Positions 33,431 to 44,463 of a stretch of 64,000 bases of DNA are shown here, one piece after another. Under the pieces are notes generated by a model. It ran no database searches, was not told where the DNA came from, and was given only the letters and a program-made list of their open reading frames with translations. Location of the stretch: positions 1,784,368-1,848,367 of the forward strand of contig ML677344.1 of assembly GCA_007922305.1 (NCBI GenBank), written 5' to 3'. The DNA comes from Dermatemys mawii (lineage: Eukaryota > Chordata > Testudines > Dermatemydidae). How positions within the stretch are numbered: the stretch's first letter is position 1; each line of letters starts with the position of its first letter. The position numbers and the translations under genes are program-made.

Positions 33431-34549
33431 CTGCAGGAGGAGACAAGTGAACATGCAGCTCAATAAAGTGGGGCAAAGTAAAGATCCGGTTGGGTTGAAA
33501 ATCACCTGGCTTTTCACAAGGTGAAACAATGAAAACTGTCAAAATAAGCTACCCAGAAAGGAGTTTATGCCCCTAGGTATAATTCCCAAAGGATGAGGAG
33601 GGGAGGTCCCTGGTCACCCAGTCCCACCCCCCACACTACCCCTTCAGCAGAGGGACAAGGGGAGGAAAGGACTGCCGAGGCGGGCTGCCCCATTCTCCAT
33701 CCAACCAGGTTTACGAGGCAGCCATCACTCAGCATTTGGAGGTGAGGAGGCTGCTGAAGGCCTGCTTACCTTCTCTGGAAACAGCCCAGCGCCCCAGGAG
33801 AGGCTGCTGGTAGGCTGGTATCTCCACCCCAGTGAGCAGGAGCAAGGGTGAATGGAGAGGGAGGTTTCTGGCAGTCTCACTTCATGCCCTCACAGCTGTA
33901 ACAAGGAGGCGGGCGAGTCTCCTGGAAGCCTGGGCCCCTTCTCTGCCAACCAGAAGAGGTCTCAGAGGTGCTACTAGTAGTCTATTATCTTCACCTTGGC
34001 TGGCAGCAGCAGGAATACCAGACTGGAAGCAAGACCCTTTCTCCTCAGAGACCCCCCCAACTTGACCCTGCATCTTCCACTGCCTCTTTTTCATTTAACT
34101 GAAATTACTTTTAAATACTAAGTGAGCAATATGGAGACTGCTTTATGACCCAGCTCCGTCTCATATGGCAAATCAGGGCTAGGAAAACAGCACCCACTGA
34201 CAAGACTCTGGGCACTGCTACACCACCACCAGTTTTGCATGTACCTGCATAAGGGACGCACACACTCCCTACAGTAATAGTGCACTGCACTTATCATTCA
34301 GCTATTTGCCCATCTGCCCTCCCACTAATCCGGCTCTGTTGGGGCTGCCTTGAATATTCCACACCTCTCAGAAGCTTCAGATGGCTACCAGAAAAAAATA
34401 AAAACAAGCCAACCTACCTGAAATACCTTCACCCCTCAAAGATAAATAATTATCCTGGCCTGAGGTCTGGGAAGCACAATACTCAGCTTAAGGTTTTATA
34501 TATATATATATTATTCTCATTGTTTCCTTGTGCTCCCTTGTCCTCTAAA
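33431..34549. other. CLPB: CLPB intron, no gene recognised
   Basis: GC-richer text follows the exon. A (TA)8 run lies at 34497-34512. No gene was seen. Confidence 0.5.
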
Positions 34550-35002
34550 ATCATGAGTAGTGTGGAGAAAGTGAATAACGAAAAGTTATTTACTTGTTCC
34601 CATAATATAAAAACTAGAGGCCATCAAATAAAATTAATGGGCAGCAGGTTTAAAATAAATAAAAGGAAGTTCTTCTTCACACAGTGCACAGTCAACCTGT
34701 GGAACTCCTTGCCTGATGAAGTTGTGAAAGCTAGGAATATAACAAGGTTTAAAAGAGAACTGAATAAATTAATGGAGATTAAGTCCATTAATGGCAATTA
34801 GCCAGGATGGGTAAGGAATGGTGTCCATAGTCTCTGTTTGTCAGGGGATGGGGGTGGGTGATGGATGACAGGAGAGAGATCACTTGATCATTACCTGTTA
34901 GGTTCACTCACTCCACGGCATCTGGAATTGGCCACTGTCAGTAGACAGGATACTGGGCTGGATGGACCTTTGGTCTGACCCAGTACAGCCATTCTTACAT
35001 TC
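34550..35002 (+). mobile_element. CR1 LINE 3' end with RT C-terminus
   Basis: The frame has SSVEKVNNEKLFTCSHNIKT, RFKINKRKFFFTQCTVNLWN and SLPDEVVKARN. The 3' UTR runs gacctttggtctgacccagt to ttcttacattctg. The RT C-terminal frame is open from at least 34560 to 34801. Confidence 0.8.
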
Positions 35003-35024
35003 TGTATCCATCACTTATCCCTTG

Positions 35025-35150
35025 TCATATACTTAGACTGTAAACTCCTTGAGGCAGGGACTGTCCTTTTGTTGTGGGTTTGTACAGAACCTAGCACAAT
35101 GAGGTCCAGGGCCATGAGTAGGACTCCAGGTGCTCCCACAACAGCAAAAA
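35025..35150 (+). mobile_element. L2-like 3' end
   Basis: tagactgtaaactccttgag, gcagggactgtccttttg and cctagcacaatgaggtccag are the standard 3' words of this old LINE-derived repeat. A second copy lies at 35900-36035 and a third, worn, at 38035-38125. Confidence 0.6.
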
Positions 35151-35899
35151 TAGTATTTCGTGACCCGTTAAGGATGCCTGCAATCCCTTTTTCCAATGGC
35201 GTAATGCACTTGTTTCTAGCATGGGCAGATCCCATGGAATCTGACCGTAAAACTGCGATGCTCTTACAAACAGAAATGTTATTTCTGGTGGCTCCTAAAA
35301 TTGATTAGCTATCATTTTTTTCTCCCACTGAGCTCCACAGAGGTGAACGAATGTTTGAACAGCCTGGAGAGGCAGCTCCTATAAAACATGCACTCTCATC
35401 CAAAACAAAGTTGACACAGGATGTTCCAACGCAGGTTTGACAGGTACTCTGTATTAGTGAGGGGCCACAGATCAAGATTAAGATGCATTACCAGATCTGT
35501 GTGCAGGAGGAAAATGCACCACCTCTGTTCCATGCCTGGCTCCAGCCACAGCCACCAGCCCCTCCCTTGCCTTGAGCAACATGGCATTTTAAAACAATAA
35601 AATGAGGAAGTAAATCCAAACGATTTGAACAAATTCTCAAATAAACTACTGCAACCGACAATGGTGATTCATCCGCACAACTAGAACGAGATAACCTCAA
35701 ACCGCTCTACGGTAACACAGAGAGCGGTTCTGAGTCCTTACTGGGCAGATGTTCCAGTGAGACAACCCCTGTATGTCCAGTTTGCACTGCATATGATCTA
35801 CCTCACGAGGCCTGTTTTCCAGGGCCTGTACAGAGTTGCTATCTTTAGCTGGGAAGAGTGATCTCTCCCAGTTGGATAGGTCTGTTTGTATTCACTTGT

Positions 35900-36035
35900 T
35901 TTTCACTTAGACTGTAAAGTCTTTGGGGCAGGGACTGCCCTTTTGTTCCATGTCCGTAAGCTGTTTAATGCAATGACATTCTGACTGGTGAGTGGATTTC
36001 TAGGTGCTACCGCCATACAAATAAATAATAACAAA
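35900..36035 (+). mobile_element. L2-like 3' end
   Basis: cttagactgtaaagtctttg, gggcagggactgcccttttg and the end caaataaataataac match the copy at 35025-35150. Confidence 0.6.
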
Positions 36036-36665
36036 AAGTTTAAAAAGTGCATTAACAGCAGTCAGCCCAGTGAACAACAAAGATTTATTTGAATGCTATT
36101 TGATTAGTCCAAGGTTTGGCACAAATCTCCCAAGCAATGGAATCTCACACTTGACCTCCCCAGCAGGGTTCCCACAGGCCAGCCATGTCCCCAACATTCA
36201 CCAGTCTCTTCCCAGCCTAGAAGCTGCGATCTCTCCCTCTGCAACTCAGCTTTCAATACATTTCTAAATCCAGGGACTCTCCAACAAACAAGTTTGTGCA
36301 ATACCGACTGGGCTCGATTCTGAGAGAGTCCGAGCACCCTCTACTGCCACTTACTTCCACACGAGTGGAGGGTGCGCGGCATCACTCTGGATCAGACTCT
36401 CTTTGAAGCATTACTACCACTCTGGAGCTTTGGAGTGGCTTCTCTGGAATCTGAATCTAGATCCTCCTGGTTCCAGGTCCTATACTGTAACCATAAGCAG
36501 AAATGGAGAGTGGGAGAAATGCACAGAAATTCAAGGTAAGAGCAGTACCAACCACACCAATGTTATCGGTCATAATGACCCCAAGGGTCAGTTTGACAGA
36601 AGGCATCTAACACCAAACCAAACCAGACACTGGTTCTCAGACACCTGAGAACATCCAGAATGTTA

Positions 36666-37274
36666 CTAAGGTCTGGTCTACACTTACAAAATTAGATCAA
36701 CCTAGCTATGTTGCAAAGAGCTGTGAAAAATGTCATGCCCTGAGCAACACAGTTAGGACAACTTAATTCCCAGTGTAAGTGTGGCTAGGTTGATGGAATA
36801 ATTTTTCCATCATCCTAGTTGCCTCATCTTGGAGAGATGGATTAACTACCTTGGTGGAAACACCCCTTCTGTTGACTTAGGAAGCGTCTGTGCTACTGTA
36901 GCAGGAAGTCAGCCTGAAACATACGGCCTAGTATCAGAAGCCTGATGTGACGCCTGAACCAAAGTAGTGGTCAAGTTAAGCTGATATATAGTAAAGAAGC
37001 AAAGCTAGCAGAAGTCAGACTCCACCTGCTTGCTAGCTCACAGGACCTGGCAAGAACAGAGCTGGTATTGCAAGCGGCCAGAGCCTGACTCCCGCTAGCT
37101 TTGCTATATATCAGCAAAGCTTGACCACTACTTTGGTTCAGGCCTCAAGCCTCACACCTGGCTTCCGATACAAGGCCGTATATTTCAGGCTCTCTTCCTA
37201 CTATAGCTACAGCACTACCGCAGCACAGGTGCAGCACCACTGCTGTCTCACTGTGGCACGGACATACCCTTAGA
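36666..37274. mobile_element. TIR-type DNA element hosting a second MITE
   Basis: Starts ctaaggtctggtctacact and ends cacggacatacccttag. The ends are loosely inverted, and the interior has words such as gtgtggctaggttgatgg. It is part of an abundant turtle repeat group. A 301-bp element at 36901-37201 splits it. Confidence 0.6.
36901..37201. mobile_element. 301-bp MITE with long inverted repeats and TA target site
   Basis: About 110 bp at each end are inverted copies: left gcaggaagtcagcctgaaac and tacggcctagtatcagaagc; right, read in reverse complement, gtaggaagagagcctgaaat and tacggccttgtatcggaagc. Both continue to accaaagtagtggtcaag and gctgatatatag. TA dinucleotides flank both sides (36899-36900, 37202-37203), pointing to a Tc1/mariner-like or similar TA-targeting family. 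Confidence 0.8.
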
Positions 37275-38499
37275 GTGCTCATGGCCGACAGAAACAACCC
37301 GCACCGCGCCAGTCACAGACAAAGGAGGACACCAGGAGCAGCATAAGAATCCACCTTAGAGGCCAGACAGCCCATTGAAGAAACTGTTCTGAGACCAAAA
37401 TGGGGTCATGTGCTCAGAAAGCCGGAAGATTTAGAGACAGCATTGACTGACCAACATCCAAAAACGCAGCACAATCCTCTCATCTGTTAGAGGGTTCAGG
37501 CTTCTGAACTGGCTCCCACCCTAGACATCATCATTTGCTGTTCTCTTGACTGGCTGTTTTACCCAGTCGTTGTTGGTTTTGGTTGCTATTGGGTTTTACT
37601 TGCCTTTGATTTTCAAAGGAAGGGAGATTATAACACCAGGCACTGGAGTCACTGAACCCTGCCATGTGACATGTGACCCCTGCCATGTACTTTTTATAAC
37701 CCTGACCCATGTCATATAACTGAAGCCAGAAAATAAAGATCAGTCACCTTTTTGTTATAGTCTCCTCTCCCCGGGGCAGTCAAGCCTCAGAAGTGTGGAT
37801 CCAGCAGCCTTTCTCCAGGCTTGCTCTAACCTAGATGGAGTTATTTGGAAGCACACAGCACCCCCAGCCCCCTGCGAGAGGTACAGCCCCACCATAAGGT
37901 GTAAGTGACAGGAAGAGCCTTGCACATGCTGTCTCTGAGTGAACGTCTCTGGCATGGCAGACCACTTTCTGCTCTTGGATGTGTGTGCTTAACTCTTATT
38001 GATTTCAGCAGGAGTACATGTACATAGCCAATGGCAGAAAAGGCCCTTTGACTGTAAGCGCCGGCGGGCAAGGACTTTGCAGTGAGGATCTCGTACAGCT
38101 CCGAGCACAGAACAATTGGTAACAGTAATAATAGACTCAGAACTCGGACCATACACAATGCACTGTGTCTACATTTTATCTTCCCATAACTACTGCTCGA
38201 TTCCAAAAACAGTTAAAAGTTGCAATAAAACCTAAATACAATACTGTAACTAATAGCCAAGCCCACTCCAGCCCAGCATCTCTGCTAATAAAATCCAGCA
38301 CCTGCAAAGTGAGCAATTAACGTGACGCTCCCTTCCTTCTGCGGGCATTTTCTATAAGCATACATGGTTGTATGTATATTTATTTATTTTTCTTCATTTC
38401 CTATCCAGGGAGGGGCAAGATAATGAACTGCGTGCGTCAGGGAAGATGAATCTTAGATACTAGGGAGCAGTGCAGTAAAAAGATTAAAGTGTTATTATT

Positions 38500-38790
38500 G
38501 TTGGGTTTTTTCCCCGATGGTCCGTTGTGACAGCTCGGCCGTCATCTGTAAAAAATGTCTCAGCAAGAGATAATCATCGGAAACTCAATAAAGCGTCAGG
38601 GGAAGCCTCGTCTGCCATCAATCACTGGGTGCCTGGAAATTTTCAGGCCTCTGTCTCCCTTCCTGCCATCCATATAAATGTCTGCAATATATTTTGTGCA
38701 GTGCGTGTGGCGTGTATCCCCCTGATTTGGAAGTTTTTATGAAAAAATATTTATACACGAAATATGCAAATCGGTTTAAAAAAGAGGCCG
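38500..38790. promoter_or_regulatory. Candidate conserved non-coding element with MEIS- and PBX-type sites
   Basis: This repeat-free block has tgacagct at 38528-38535 (a MEIS/TGIF-type site) and atcaatca at 38617-38624 (PBX-type, reverse of tgattgat), then AT-rich text with tatgcaaat near 38763. These features often mark developmental enhancers. Conservation cannot be tested here. Confidence 0.35.
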
Positions 38791-39239
38791 TTTCCCTCTC
38801 TCCCTCTCTCGTTCTCTTTTTAAAAATGCAACTGAATTTATTCTTTTTAATAAAATATGTCAACCAAAGAATTAATGCAACTTCTAACTGAGTGGACTTA
38901 TTTCTCCCCACCCCTAAAAAATAAAATATATTAGTTTAGAGAACTGTATGCAGACAAAAACAATTAACTTTATTGGTTGATATACTTTGTCTTAAATAAA
39001 GTCTATGCACATGCATTATGTATTGGCACTCCATTGTTCATTTTTTTAATGTTGTTTCATGCATTTTGCATTTGCCACTACAGCAGCCTGGTGCATGTGT
39101 GTTCATAGCTCCGATCAAAGCGAGGGTCAGTAGAACTAATACGTTACAATGAGGGATGAGAGCAAGGAGCATTTAAAAATAAAATAACGCCCTGTCAAAA
39201 TTGCTCTAGAGTTGATCCATCTTCTGAACGTGCATTTTA

Positions 39240-39480
39240 TTGAAGGCAAAGGTTGAAAGATTACACCTTCATTTGACTTATCTCACTTTAAGCTCCCAGC
39301 AATGAGGCCAAAATGCTGTTCTAAACCAATGGACAATCTCATCACACAGTTCTGTCTTTGTTATCAGATTAATTAGCACTATTTTATTCTGCAAACAAGG
39401 CAGAAGAAGCACTATTTGCCTTTGATAATGTAACCTGGTTTCCTAAATTTGCTCCACACAACAAGCAGGAAATGTTGAAT
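39240..39480. promoter_or_regulatory. Candidate conserved non-coding element
   Basis: Repeat-free, with agattaattagcac (homeodomain core at 39369-39376) and ctttgttatcag. Weak evidence. Confidence 0.25.
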
Positions 39481-41209
39481 TTCTCAGCCAAAGGTCAAAG
39501 CGTAGGAGATATAGTGAATTTAGTTAAGTGCCAGGAAAGGTTGGAGATGTGGTAACTGCATGAGGTGTGGTGAGGTGATACGGAATAAGACCAGAAAGAT
39601 ACTGCTTAGACATGCCTTCCTCAGGGAAACCATGCAGAATGTTCGGCATCTTGGACTCACTGGCTCTCACAAGCTAAGGCTTGCTCACTACTTAGATGGA
39701 TGAACAACCCAATTTTGGGAGCACTGCTGTGCTGGAGCCTGTTTCAGATCAGATGTGAAACTGAGATGCTGACCATGAAAGATCATAAAAGATCCAACTG
39801 CATTCAGAGCACAGAGATTAGCACTAATACCCTTGCCAAACAGGTGCAATGAGTCTGTCCACAGAACATTCCCCTGCAGTTTCGACTAGAGAAGTTATTC
39901 AGGGTTTTACATCTAAAAACTTGTGCAGTGTTGCTGGTGCAAGAGCAGCCTTACTTCACCCCAGAGATGGCTGCATATGAGTGGATGATGTAAAACATTT
40001 ATCTATGTTGAACAATGCTTTGGCATCTCTCCAGATAAAAGTGGCTTTATAAACGTAAGTCAGCAGCGAGGCAGTGTCTCCACGTCACCTCCAGGATACT
40101 GAAGGATGTCTGCTCATGAAAGCATTTTACATAATCGTTTCTCTAATCTTGACATACACACAAACCCTCCCCCTTTCAGTTAGACTTCATTTAAACTGAA
40201 TGTGAAGCAGTTTCTTGAAGTGAGGTGACATTTCCATTTTGACCCCAGGAAACAAGATTTTAGGACGTTAGAATCACTGGCAGGTCCCAGTTGCAGCACG
40301 CTTTCGTTTGTGGCTGGTAATGGGCAATCCAACTACCAGTCCCAAAGGGACACAAACATAATAGTTTGTCTTACAAAATGATTCACTTACATTCATTTAC
40401 CCATTCAAAAAGACAGTAGATTTTTTAAAACTTATGAGCTCCTTTTGCCAGTATCAACCTGCTATACAGAATTAAAGACTATATATTACACACAATCTGT
40501 TATTGTTAACAGAACAGGACCAAAGTTGCAAAGTCAAGTACACTTTGCAAGTAGGTTTCATGGATATACGCTGACGGCAGAAGAACGGTGAGAGTCCGGG
40601 TTCCTACGTTCCATTCCAAGCTCTGGAGGGGAGTGTGTTCTAGTGGGCACAGACTCTTCTGTTCATTCCCCACCATGTTTGACTCCTTCTGCTCTGTCCT
40701 CTCCAATCTGGCCCTGACCTGTCTCTTCGCCACTCTTTCTTGTCCCAGCCTTATTCTCCTTAGGTACCCAGTCCCAATTTCCACTTCTCCAGTTCCTGCT
40801 CCTCGCCCAGCCAGTCCTAGTCTCCCCCTTCTGGCTCACTGTCCAGTCCCAATCTTCTCCCCCACCCTCAGTCCTTCCCCCTCCCCAGTCCCAGTCTCCT
40901 TCCCCAACTAATACCAGTTTCTCCCCTCCCACCTTTTTTTTTTTTAATTTTGAAAGAGCTGGTCGGGAGCTGTGTGCTGTGAGAGAAGCAGAGCCTTTGA
41001 TCACAGCAGAGCCCTGATTAGGGGAGAGGGCTTCCCTGATGAGGGGAGCCTATAAAGGCAGCCAAGCAACCAGCCAGCGGCAGAGGAGCCAGCAAACAGA
41101 GCTGGAAACAGGGGAGTTTGAGAGGGAGTTTGGAGGAGGGAGTGTGTGGTGTTCTGGTTTTGTTTTTGCGGGTGTTTTTGTGTTTCACAAGCTTGTGTGA
41201 GGGAAGGCT

Positions 41210-42269
41210 ATGACAGCTACAGAGGTAGCAGTGGCAGTGACCCAAGGAATGGAAAAGGCAATGAAGATGACTGAATATGAAAACTGTGGCATGAACATGA
41301 CCCTGGAGCGAGTACCTATGGTTGAGTTTTGAAAGGGATTCAAGCAGATGATGGAGGAAGGAAGGAGAGAGGAGGCTGAAGGGAAAACTCAAGACTCGTA
41401 GATGCAAGCTGGACTGAAGAACTCCAAATGGAGACTGCTGTGTGAGGAAAGTGGCCAGTGGAAGCGTGTGACTATGAGAACGAGGCGGAGGAAAAGACCA
41501 GCTAGTGAAGGAGAAACAGAGCTCTGGAACAGGTTTGCTGAGTTTGAAAATGAAGAAGGGGCACAGCATGTAGTAACAGAAAATGGGAGAACAAGGGAGA
41601 AGAGAAGAGCAACAAGTCCTATAAGAAGAAGGGAAGAGTCAGTGGAGGATAGCCAGAGTTCAGAGACCCAAGAGGATACTGGATGACTCACAGAAGATTG
41701 CAAGTGAGAACAAAAGAAAAGAGGACTTGCAACCAGAAAGAACAGAAGGGGGGAGGGCTGGAGAATTGCACTAGCACCAGGAAGAGGCAGTCTATGTGAC
41801 TGGGAACTCCCTAGTAAGAAGAACGGACAGGCCTGTCACCAGAGCTGATCCAGAGAACAGAAGGGGGTGCTGTCTGCCAGGAGCCAAAAGATGGGATTTG
41901 GATCTGATGTTTAAGAGGCTCCTAATGGCAGCTGTAAAGAATTCACTGATTTCCCTTCACATGGGAGCAAATGATACAGCTAAATTCTTGCTGGAATACA
42001 TCAAGGCAGAGTATGCCAGGCTGGGGAAGACGCTTAAAGAAATGGAGGCTCAGGTCATCTTCCGTGGGATTCCGCCTGTCCCTAGGGAAGGAGAGCGAAG
42101 GCGAGACACGGTTATGATGAGCAACAGACAGCTCGGGCCATGGTGCTATGAGGAGGACTCTGGGATGTTCGACCACTGTGAGGCAGTCATCGACAGAGGA
42201 CAGTCTTCATGGGATGGACTCCACCTGAATGGGAAGGGAAATAGATTTCTGGGATGGAGGCTGGCATAA
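41210..42269 (+). pseudogene. CR1 ORF1 (esterase-like), broken by stops and a frameshift
   Basis: From ATG at 41210 the frame reads MTATEVAVAVTQGMEKAMKM, meets stops near 41329 and 41399, then is open at 41402-41686. It changes frame before the open part 41796-42269. That part has CLPGAKRWDLDLMFKRLLMA, LISLHMGANDTAKFLLEYIK and, near the end, SSWDGLHLNGKGNRFLG. These are the GxND and DGLHL blocks of the SGNH/esterase-like domain in CR1 ORF1. Its counterpart at 1091-1498 lacks the last block. Confidence 0.8.
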
Positions 42270-42539
42270 CTGATTAAAAGTGCTTTAAACTAGGAATTAG
42301 GGGTGACGGTTGGGAGATGCTCATATAATCTCCACGTCTGATTCTAACACTGAGTCTTAGGAAAATCAAGTAAGAGAGGTTACAGCAACAGAGAAAGGAA
42401 CAACAGAGGGTAGGAGAATGATAGATGGGATAGAGGAAAGATAGTGTCACTGCTATTGGAACCAACAGTCAGGTAGGTGACACCAGCAGTAGAATGACTT
42501 TACCTAATTGGGTGAAGTTGAGCAAAAACAACTAAGATG

Positions 42540-43560
42540 TCTGGACACCAATGCAAGGAGCCCAGGTAACAAAATGGAGGAACAACTACTGGTGCAGGAA
42601 ATGAAACCAGGTATTATAGGAATAACAGAAACATGATGGAATAGTAATAATGTCTGTAGCACAACTATTGGAGGGTATGTGCTGTTCAGAAAAGACAGAA
42701 ATAAAGGTAAAGGTGGTGGAGTAGCACTGAATATTAATGAGGAGGTACACTGTAAAGAAATTAGAAGTGATAGAATGGATAAATCAGAATCTGTTTGGGT
42801 CAAAATCACTCTGGGGAAGAAAGTTAACAAAGGCTCCCCTGGAATAATGCTTGAGGTCTGCTATAGACCCCCATGATCCAATTTGGATATGGAGAGAAAC
42901 CTCATTAATATTTTAAATGAAATGAATACTACTGGGAGTTGGGTGATTATGGGAGACTTTAATTTCCCAGACACAGATTGAGGGACAAGTGTTATGAATA
43001 ATGGTAGGGCCCAGATATTCCTGGATGTGATGGCTCACAGATCTCTTCACCAAATAGTCTCTGAATCTACAAGAGGTGATGCCATTTTAGGTTTAGTATT
43101 GGCAAGCAGCCAGGACCTAACAGAACTGGCAGTAGAGGACAGCTAATTGCAACTAGGGTCCTTGACTGCAAAATGGCGAACCTAAAAAATGAAGGGAATT
43201 AGTTAGGAAAGTGAACTGGAATGTAGAACTCAAGTCACAGATCTGAATGTGGAGGAGGCTTGGAATTACTTTAAATCAAAGCTGCAGAACCTATTTGCAT
43301 CCCAAGCAAGGGGAAAAATTCACAGGGAAGGGTTGCAAATCAAAGATTAAGAGAAAGCACAAAGCCTACAAGGAATGGAAGATGGGAAGAATCAGCAAGG
43401 AAAGCGATCCCTTGGAGGTCAGAAAGCCGAGTAGGTTGGACCTTGCAAAGGAAATTAAAACCACTAGTAAAAGGTTCTTTAGCCATATAAATAAAAATGA
43501 AACAAGGAAAAAAGAAGGGGGACTTCTGAGCACTGAGAGTGGAATCGAGATAAAAGATCT
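42540..43560 (+). pseudogene. CR1 ORF2 endonuclease region (fossil)
   Basis: In changing frames: KGKGGGVALNINEEVHCKEI, VWVKITLGKK, PGIMLEVCYRPP, SWVIMGDFNFPDTD and EAWNYFKSKLQNLF. GDFNFPD is the catalytic block of the apurinic-type endonuclease and is intact. Single stops interrupt before and after it. Confidence 0.8.
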
Positions 43561-43564
43561 AGGC

Positions 43565-43990
43565 ATTCCCCCTAGATTCTGCAAGATGTCCAGTGGCCTA
43601 TGCTGAGTATCCTGTATCTCTGCAGATTGGATCTAGGGCTCAGTTGCCATCCTCACACAGGAGCTCCTGCTACAGCCTGTGGTTATCAGGTGGGGATGGC
43701 GAAGATTGGGCGACCGCCTCATCTAATGAGGAGGAAGATACAGCCGTAAGAACTGTCAGATCCGGCTCAATTCTTTCTCCCCAGAGTATGACAGACTCCA
43801 TTGGTGTCAGCAAGGACAGGGTAGATGGGATCCATGTTCAAATTTGGGGCATCTAGCACAGGGATCCCAGAGACCCCAATAATGCCAACATTCGGCGGCA
43901 TTTCGGCAGACACACCCCGGGGCCACGAGTGGATGTGGGACAACGGAAAGGGGTCACTGTGGCAAAACTCTGAGGAACACTGATTTAGAT
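43565..43990 (+). other. Unassigned segment inside the CR1
   Basis: Between CR1 endonuclease/RT-linker text and the hAT element lie about 420 bp that are not CR1. An open frame at 43593-43856 (SSNEEEDTAVRTVRSGS in its middle) matches nothing I know. The latter part has attcggcggcatttcggcag, a motif seen in other turtle repeats. It ends at tgatttagat, which is CR1 text again. Confidence 0.5.
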
Positions 43991-44463
43991 CAGCAGTGTC
44001 CAATACACTCGCTACTACCCACATGTGGTGAATAGGCTATTGAATTGTGGCTAATGCAGGAGCAACGCATTGGTGTATTGAAGACAGCTATTATGTATGT
44101 TTGGAACCACATGGGTCTGTGAATCCACTTTTTCTGCAGTAATTTTTATAAAATCCAAGTACAGATCAAGTATTATGGATAAAAATTTGGAGGCTGAGTT
44201 AAGATGTGTGGTCACTATGAATTATATACCAGATTTCAGGGTTATGGTACAAGAAAAAGAATGTAAAGTGTCACACTGAAGTAATTTTGTGTTAGTAGCA
44301 CCTATTAATATTTTTTGGTAATATCTACTAATTTTTCATATTAATAAAAATCATTTTAAATGTCATTTGTAATATGTTTTTAAATCTTTTTTATAATGTG
44401 GCGAATAAGAAAAATTCAAAACCACTAGTGTGACTAGCATCAAATTTCTATTGGACACCGCTG
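43991..44463 (+). mobile_element. hAT-type DNA transposon remnant, 473 bp, nested in CR1
   Basis: Ends cagcagtgtccaata and tattggacaccgctg are inverted with one mismatch over 15 bp. Flanks atttagat (43983-43990) and atccagat (44464-44471) agree at 6 of 8, consistent with an aged 8-bp duplication inside CR1 text (gatttagat..aattgcatagagagt). It keeps a transposase C-terminus. Confidence 0.85.
44097..44279 (+). pseudogene. hAT transposase C-terminal dimerisation segment (fossil)
   Basis: The 60-codon frame has GTTWVCESTFSAVIFIKSKY, RSSIMDKNLEAELRCVV and ends KECKVSH. CES.FS....IK.KYRS...D..LE..LR is the signature of the hAT family C-terminus as found in ZBED5/FAM200-like proteins. The rest of the transposase has been deleted, making this a MADE-like internal deletion derivative rather than a gene. 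Confidence 0.75.

Larger units (their letters stand above)
37275..40955. other. CLPB: CLPB intron, no gene recognised
   Basis: A worn L2-like patch lies at 38035-38125 (gactgtaagcgccgg). Candidate regulatory blocks at 38500-38790 and 39240-39480 are listed separately. A C/T-rich stretch at 40780-40925 (cccagtcctagtctccccc) is low complexity, and its open frames are not genes. Confidence 0.45.

Noticed and set aside
34280..34801. 173-codon frame that might be a gene
   Set aside because: Its second half is the CR1 RT C-terminus (RFKINKRKFFFTQ, NSLPDEVV), and the first half is chance intron sequence.
40588..41004. Ser/Pro-rich plus frame and Trp/Gly-rich minus frame
   Set aside because: Both come from a C/T-rich low-complexity stretch next to a CR1 start.
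41018..41703. Long minus-strand frames (183 and 104 codons)
   Set aside because: They are antisense to the CR1 5' UTR and ORF1; their Ser/Leu/Phe-rich composition reflects a purine-rich plus strand.
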